This document shows, piece after piece, positions 60,901 to 64,000 of a stretch of 64,000 nt of DNA. Made by a program: the position numbers and the translations under genes. The DNA is from JAZKFT01 sp040386335. GTDB taxonomy: Bacteria; Bacteroidota; Bacteroidia; Chitinophagales; Chitinophagaceae. Under the pieces are notes generated by a model. It was not told the DNA's origin. It made no database searches and was given only the letters and a program-made list of their open reading frames with translations. Each line of letters begins with the position of its first letter. Positions within the stretch are counted from its first letter, which is position 1. Location of the stretch: assembly GCA_040386335.1 (NCBI GenBank), contig JAZKFT010000044.1, positions 1 through 64,000 on the forward strand, given 5' to 3'.

Positions 60901-62341
60901 CGTAAGGCTACGCCCGGTGATAATGACGGCTGCCGTGGCCTCTCTTGGCTTTTTACCTATGGCGTTAAGCACCGGTTCCGGGGCTGAAGTACAAAAGCCC
61001 CTCGCCACTGTGGTGATAGGGGGATTGCTAACCGCAACGCTGCTAACGCTGATTGTGCTTCCCGTTTTGTATTATCTTTTTGAGAAAGGTGTCATGCGGA
61101 AGCCTTTTAAAGGAATGGTGGCTGCCGTCATTTTGACCCTCATTTTCTCCTGCGGGTTACAGGCTCAAAACGTGGAGCCGCTCACATTGCCCCAGGCGAT
61201 AGAATCAGCACTTAAAAATAATGGGCAGCTCCAGTCTGGCGAACTGGATATAAGGTTACAGCAGCAGCTTAAAGGCACCTCGAATGAAATGCCTAAGACA
61301 GATTTTAATGTCATGCTGGGCCAGTATAATACCAGGGCTTTCGACCAGAATTATAGTGTATCGCAAACATTTAATCCTTTTGTTATTGGGGCAAAGAAAC
61401 AGTTGCTCAGCGAAAATGTGACCGCCAGCCAACTGAACCTAAAAAGGACCCGTCAGGAAATTATCTATCAACTCCGGCAATCCTGGAATACAGCTTTATA
61501 CCTGCTGGCTTTGAACAAGGCATTGCAAAAGCAGGATAGTTTACTGCAGGGCTTTGTAAAAAGTGCCGCCCTTAAATTAAAGACTGGCGAAAGCAACCTG
61601 GTCGAGAAAATAACAGCCGAAATAAAGCAGCAGGAGTTATTGCAACTCATAAAACAAAATGAGATCGGCATAGCCAATGAGATGATCAAAATTCAAACGA
61701 TCATTGGTACAAATGGCAACCCTGCATTTGATGTAGCCGGTTTTATACCTGTGTCGAATAACATATTGTCCGACACATCGCTGATTAAAAACAATTCGCA
61801 ACTGGCGGCTGTCTTTCAAAAAGTAAATGTGGCCATGGCCAACAAAAAAGTAGAGCAGTCTGCATTAAAACCCGATATATCAGTGGGCTATTTTTTGCAA
61901 TCGCTTACCGGCAACCAGGAAGTGAACAACCAAACAAAGTATTACGACGGAACACCTCGTTTCCAGGGGGCTACGGTGGGCCTGGCCATCCCTATTTTTG
62001 CCAAAGCACAAAAGGCAAAAATAGCGGCCGCTGAAACCAACATTCTACTTCAGCAACAAAATGCTGCTTACCTGCAAACCCAAATACAGGGCCAGTTACA
62101 ACAGCAGTCAAAGGAATTGGAAGGCTATAAAAGTATCATGGATTTTTACACGCAAAACGCATTGCCCAATGGTCAAACCATCACAGCCAAAATAACCAAA
62201 GGTTATCAAAGCGGTGATATTGGCTACGTAGAATATTTGCAGGGTTTACAAACAGCCCTGGACATTCAAAAAAACTATTTGCAGGCTGTCAACAATTATA
62301 ACCAGGCCAGTATCAATCTCCTGTACCTGACAAACAATTAA
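57995..62341 (+). CDS. CzcA/CusA heavy-metal RND pump fused to a TolC-like outer membrane factor
   Basis: 1448 residues from the GTG at 57995 (VLDKIILFSIKNKFIIGLFT); the frame reaches 57926 without a better start. Residues about 1-1035 are an HME-RND pump: PIDALPDITNNQVQVITTAP, the proton-relay helix GAIDFGLIVDGAVIIVEAIT, RFNELMTGVRTDVAVKIFGE and the closing GVAVLNGIVLIGYFNQLKKE. From about 1045 a second export-like segment (AAVILTLIFSCGLQAQ) leads into a TolC/CzcC domain (LTLPQAIESALKNNGQLQSG, long coiled helices). The pump expels cations such as Co, Zn, Cd, Cu or Ag from the periplasm; the metal cannot be assigned. The next gene supplies the adaptor. Confidence 0.93.
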   Translation: MLDKIILFSIKNKFIIGLFTLILILTGIYNVTKLPIDALPDITNNQVQVITTAPTLAAQEVEQFITYPIEQTVKTIPRITELRSFSRFGLSVITLVFDEDVDIYWARAQLSEKLRDAERQIPKGIGIPELAPISTGLGEIYQYVIFAKPGFENKYDATNLRSIQDWLVRPQLLGTPGVAEVTTLGGNLKQYEIAVQPDRLKSMNTTITEIFEALEKNNENTGGAYIDKQPYVYFIRALGMVKSIPDIEKIVVKTNNGIPILIRDVATVQEGSALRYGAVTKDGKGEVVGGMVLMLKGENSAAVVQRTKSRVEQIRKSLPEGIAVEPFIDRTNLVNNAIGTVETNLLEGALIVIFVLVLLLGNWRAGLVVASVIPLALLFAVCMMNLFGVSGNLMSLGAIDFGLIVDGAVIIVEAITHRLYLNKQGRLTAEQMDNEVYVASTKIRSSAAFGEIIILIVYLPILALAGTEGKMFKPMAQTVSFAILGAFILSLTYVPMASALFLNRNIRHKRNISDKIISAINRVYQPFLHAALRLKTVVVAVAIGLFIVALLVFRNLGGEFIPTLEEGDYAINFRTAPGSSLNMAIETSTKLEKILLAKFPEVIEVVAKIGSAEIPTDPMPIETGDLIVILKPKKEWTTTSDFYKLADMMKAEMEQIPGLAFELSQPIQMRFNELMTGVRTDVAVKIFGEDLDKLAGTANKAVGLIGNIEGVADIKAEQVTGMPQITVKYNPDKLALYGLNVGDLNKVVRTGFAGEATGTVYEGEKRYELVVRLDKDFRQDISNVKNIFVSLPSGNQIPLEQVADVSFEQGPSQISREDGRRRIVIGLNVRGRDVKSVVTEIQAKIDAGLKLPEGYYVTYGGQFENLVQANKRLSVAVPVALALIFVLLYFTFGSIKQSLLIFTAIPLSAIGGVFALWLRGMPFSISAGIGFIALFGVAVLNGIVLIGYFNQLKKEGMENIMDRIKEGTTVRLRPVIMTAAVASLGFLPMALSTGSGAEVQKPLATVVIGGLLTATLLTLIVLPVLYYLFEKGVMRKPFKGMVAAVILTLIFSCGLQAQNVEPLTLPQAIESALKNNGQLQSGELDIRLQQQLKGTSNEMPKTDFNVMLGQYNTRAFDQNYSVSQTFNPFVIGAKKQLLSENVTASQLNLKRTRQEIIYQLRQSWNTALYLLALNKALQKQDSLLQGFVKSAALKLKTGESNLVEKITAEIKQQELLQLIKQNEIGIANEMIKIQTIIGTNGNPAFDVAGFIPVSNNILSDTSLIKNNSQLAAVFQKVNVAMANKKVEQSALKPDISVGYFLQSLTGNQEVNNQTKYYDGTPRFQGATVGLAIPIFAKAQKAKIAAAETNILLQQQNAAYLQTQIQGQLQQQSKELEGYKSIMDFYTQNALPNGQTITAKITKGYQSGDIGYVEYLQGLQTALDIQKNYLQAVNNYNQASINLLYLTNN

Positions 62342-62352
62342 AAATTCCGGAC

Positions 62353-63642
62353 ATGTATTTCAACATAAAAAATAATACCCACTTCTTTCGTGTATCTCTG
62401 GCAGCAAAGTTTTTTTCATTTTGCTTATTACTTTTCGTTTTTACCGCCTGCGGCAAAAACAAAGAAATAACAAAAGAGGAAGAGCACCACGAAGAATCAG
62501 CCCCTGATATGGTAGAAGTGACACCTGTACAATTTAAAGCCGCACAGATAGTCTATGGTGGTTTTGAAATGAAAAATCTCAGCGAAGTAATAACTGCAAA
62601 CGGATATACCAAACTGCCCCCGCAAAACCAGGCGGATGTTTCGGTATTTGTCAACGGCGTTATTAAAAACATTATGGTAATAGAAGGCCAGGCGGTAAGG
62701 GCAGGACAAACCATTGCTACCTATCAAAGCCTGGAATACAATAATATAAGATTAGAAAGAGCCCGGCTTATAGAAGAACTGCAAGCCGCAAGACTGAGCA
62801 AAGATTACCTGGATATAGAGTATGCCCGGCAAAAAGAACTGAGTGAAGCAGAAGTGAATGCCAGGAAGATCTTTCAGAAAGTAAGCAGCGACCTTGCCAT
62901 GGAAAAAAAGAAAATCGAGACTATTGGCAGCCAGCTGAGAATACTCGACGAAAATTTGAAAGTGGGTGGTAATTCGGCCTCTGCACTCATCGCTATCAGG
63001 GCGCCGATTGGTGGTTTTATTACTTCAGTCAACGTGAAAATTGGGAGTAATGTTACGCCCAATAACTCCCTTTTTTCGATAGTGGACAACCGCGAAATGC
63101 ACGTGGATTTGCTGGTGTATGAGAAAGATCTTTTCAAAGTAAAAGAAGGGCAGGATGTACGTTTTGTGCTGACCAACCAGGGCAACCAGGAAATCATCGG
63201 AAAAATTTTCAGCATCGGTAAAGCTTTTCAAAACGAAACCAAGGCCGTAGCTGTTCATGCAGATATCAACAACAAAGACGCAAGACTAATTTCCGGCATG
63301 TATGTAAATGCATTGATAGATATTGGTAACGCGGACGTGAATACGCTGCCACTGGAAGCAGTGGTAAAAGCAGATGGTAAAGAGTACATATTTATAGCTG
63401 CCGAACACGAAGAAAAAGCAACAGGCAAAGAAAACAAAAAGGCTGAAGAGCAGGAAGAAACTGCAGACCACGGCATTCCTTTTAAACGAATAGAAGTTAA
63501 AACCGGTACGGTACAATTAGGCTTTGTGCAGGTAACACCTTTGAGCGAGGTGGCTGCCGGGGTAAAAATTGTGGTAAAGGGAGCTTACTATTTACAATCT
63601 ACCATGACCAATGCCGAAGGAGGCGACGACCACGGACATTAA
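62353..63642 (+). CDS. periplasmic adaptor (membrane fusion protein) of the metal efflux pump
   Basis: 429 residues, 11 bp after the pump gene. Lipoprotein signal (LLFVFTAC), then a His/Glu-rich stretch KEEEHHEESAPDMVEV. Barrel-sandwich hybrid halves flank a coiled-coil hairpin (about 115-205), with GGFITSVNVKIGSNVTPNNS and the RND-adaptor beta-barrel (VVDNREMHVDLLVYEKDL). A second charged insert (HEEKATGKENKKAEEQ) and a GGDDHGH tail may bind metal. Standard partner of CzcA-type pumps. Confidence 0.92.
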   Translation: MYFNIKNNTHFFRVSLAAKFFSFCLLLFVFTACGKNKEITKEEEHHEESAPDMVEVTPVQFKAAQIVYGGFEMKNLSEVITANGYTKLPPQNQADVSVFVNGVIKNIMVIEGQAVRAGQTIATYQSLEYNNIRLERARLIEELQAARLSKDYLDIEYARQKELSEAEVNARKIFQKVSSDLAMEKKKIETIGSQLRILDENLKVGGNSASALIAIRAPIGGFITSVNVKIGSNVTPNNSLFSIVDNREMHVDLLVYEKDLFKVKEGQDVRFVLTNQGNQEIIGKIFSIGKAFQNETKAVAVHADINNKDARLISGMYVNALIDIGNADVNTLPLEAVVKADGKEYIFIAAEHEEKATGKENKKAEEQEETADHGIPFKRIEVKTGTVQLGFVQVTPLSEVAAGVKIVVKGAYYLQSTMTNAEGGDDHGH

Positions 63643-63654
63643 AATGTTTTACCA

Positions 63655-64000
63655 ATGAATCATCAAATTCTTCAAATATACCTGCCGGCTTTCCTGGTAC
63701 TGTACCTGTTGGTCTCGTTTATAATACCAACCTACAGAACCTATAAGCAAACCGGCATCAACCCAATAACCTTTGGCAAAAACGACACAGCACATGACTA
63801 TATCGGCTTTGTGATGAAGGGGCTGATAGGGTTACTTTTTCTTGCTGTCCTATTGTTTTCACTGGGGCCAAAAATTTACTATTACAGTTCCCCCATACAA
63901 TTTTTAGAGCATCAGATCCTGCAATGGGTTGGTTTGATCCTGGCGCACTTATCATTGGTATGGATTGCCATTGCCCAATACCAGATGAGCAACAGCTGGC
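63655..64000 (+). CDS. isoprenylcysteine carboxyl methyltransferase-family membrane protein (5' part)
   Basis: 115 codons before the window ends. It starts with ATG at 63655 (MNHQILQIYLPAFLVLYLLV). Three membrane helices are visible and the last residues AIAQYQMSNSW match the ICMT/PEMT entry motif (A..Q...SWR). Such genes often follow CzcA/CzcB in Bacteroidota. A methyl transfer on a lipid or small molecule is expected, but the SAM-binding part lies beyond the edge. Confidence 0.7.
   Translation, partial: MNHQILQIYLPAFLVLYLLVSFIIPTYRTYKQTGINPITFGKNDTAHDYIGFVMKGLIGLLFLAVLLFSLGPKIYYYSSPIQFLEHQILQWVGLILAHLSLVWIAIAQYQMSNSW

Overview
The window is chromosomal DNA of a Bacteroidota bacterium, most likely family Chitinophagaceae. 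The evidence is type IX secretion (T9SS) C-terminal domains, a 7TMR-DISM histidine kinase, a DUF3078 protein, 2TM, DUF5522 and DUF6660-like small proteins, a CzcA-type pump fused to a TolC-like domain, and promoters of the Bacteroidota form TTG-N19-20-TAnnTTTG without clear Shine-Dalgarno sites. I saw no rRNA, tRNA, CRISPR array, transposase or phage gene.

Layout. 1-14,940 is a housekeeping stretch: a 124-bp tandem repeat, a thiamine-binding-type protein, a lipoprotein, a frameshifted SRPBCC gene, a TPR membrane protein, rho, a GH13 glucosidase lipoprotein, the N-terminal half of transketolase, a WecA/TagO-type transferase, frr, an EamA transporter, mscL, DUF3078, scpA and a pirin. 14,998-36,957 is a 22-kb block of minus-strand genes for secreted proteins. 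Two protein types alternate: six right-handed beta-helix proteins with a common C-terminus (S-x-K/R-x-N-N-stop), and four proteins built from about 75-residue repeats around EYFxDTDPGxGN (20 copies in total). A cohesin-repeat protein lies next to a dockerin/cohesin/T9SS protein, and an outer membrane barrel protein sits in the middle. 37,250-43,698 holds regulators: a 7TMR-DISM kinase with a NarL-type regulator, a lone LytTR DNA-binding domain, a second kinase/regulator pair and an HTH protein. 43,910-64,000 holds a TonB-dependent receptor, small membrane proteins with an HTH regulator, trmB, DUF5522, an alkyltransferase-like protein, a GNAT, cytochrome oxidase and SCO1 genes interrupted by a DNA exonuclease/ligase pair, and a heavy-metal efflux operon running off the right edge.

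Main discovery. The secreted-protein block reads as repeated transcription units, each starting with beta-helix gene(s) and followed by a DTDPG-repeat gene. The pairing is by subtype: class II beta-helix proteins precede repeat proteins ending in LPPN, and class I proteins precede T9SS-tailed ones. Three units share a promoter with a 12-bp box (CCGTTAAAACAC in the direction of transcription) exactly 25 nt before a -7 element. Unit B has a second copy 23 bp further out. The same layout lies at 40,480-40,547 in front of a collapsed unit: a start codon and a few codons joined to the decayed last ~50 codons of an LPPN-type repeat gene, followed by an intact terminator. The box resembles LytTR direct-repeat sites, and the lone LytTR gene lies immediately beyond that relic. 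I infer a LytTR-controlled, duplicating family of paired surface proteins. Their function cannot be read from the sequence.
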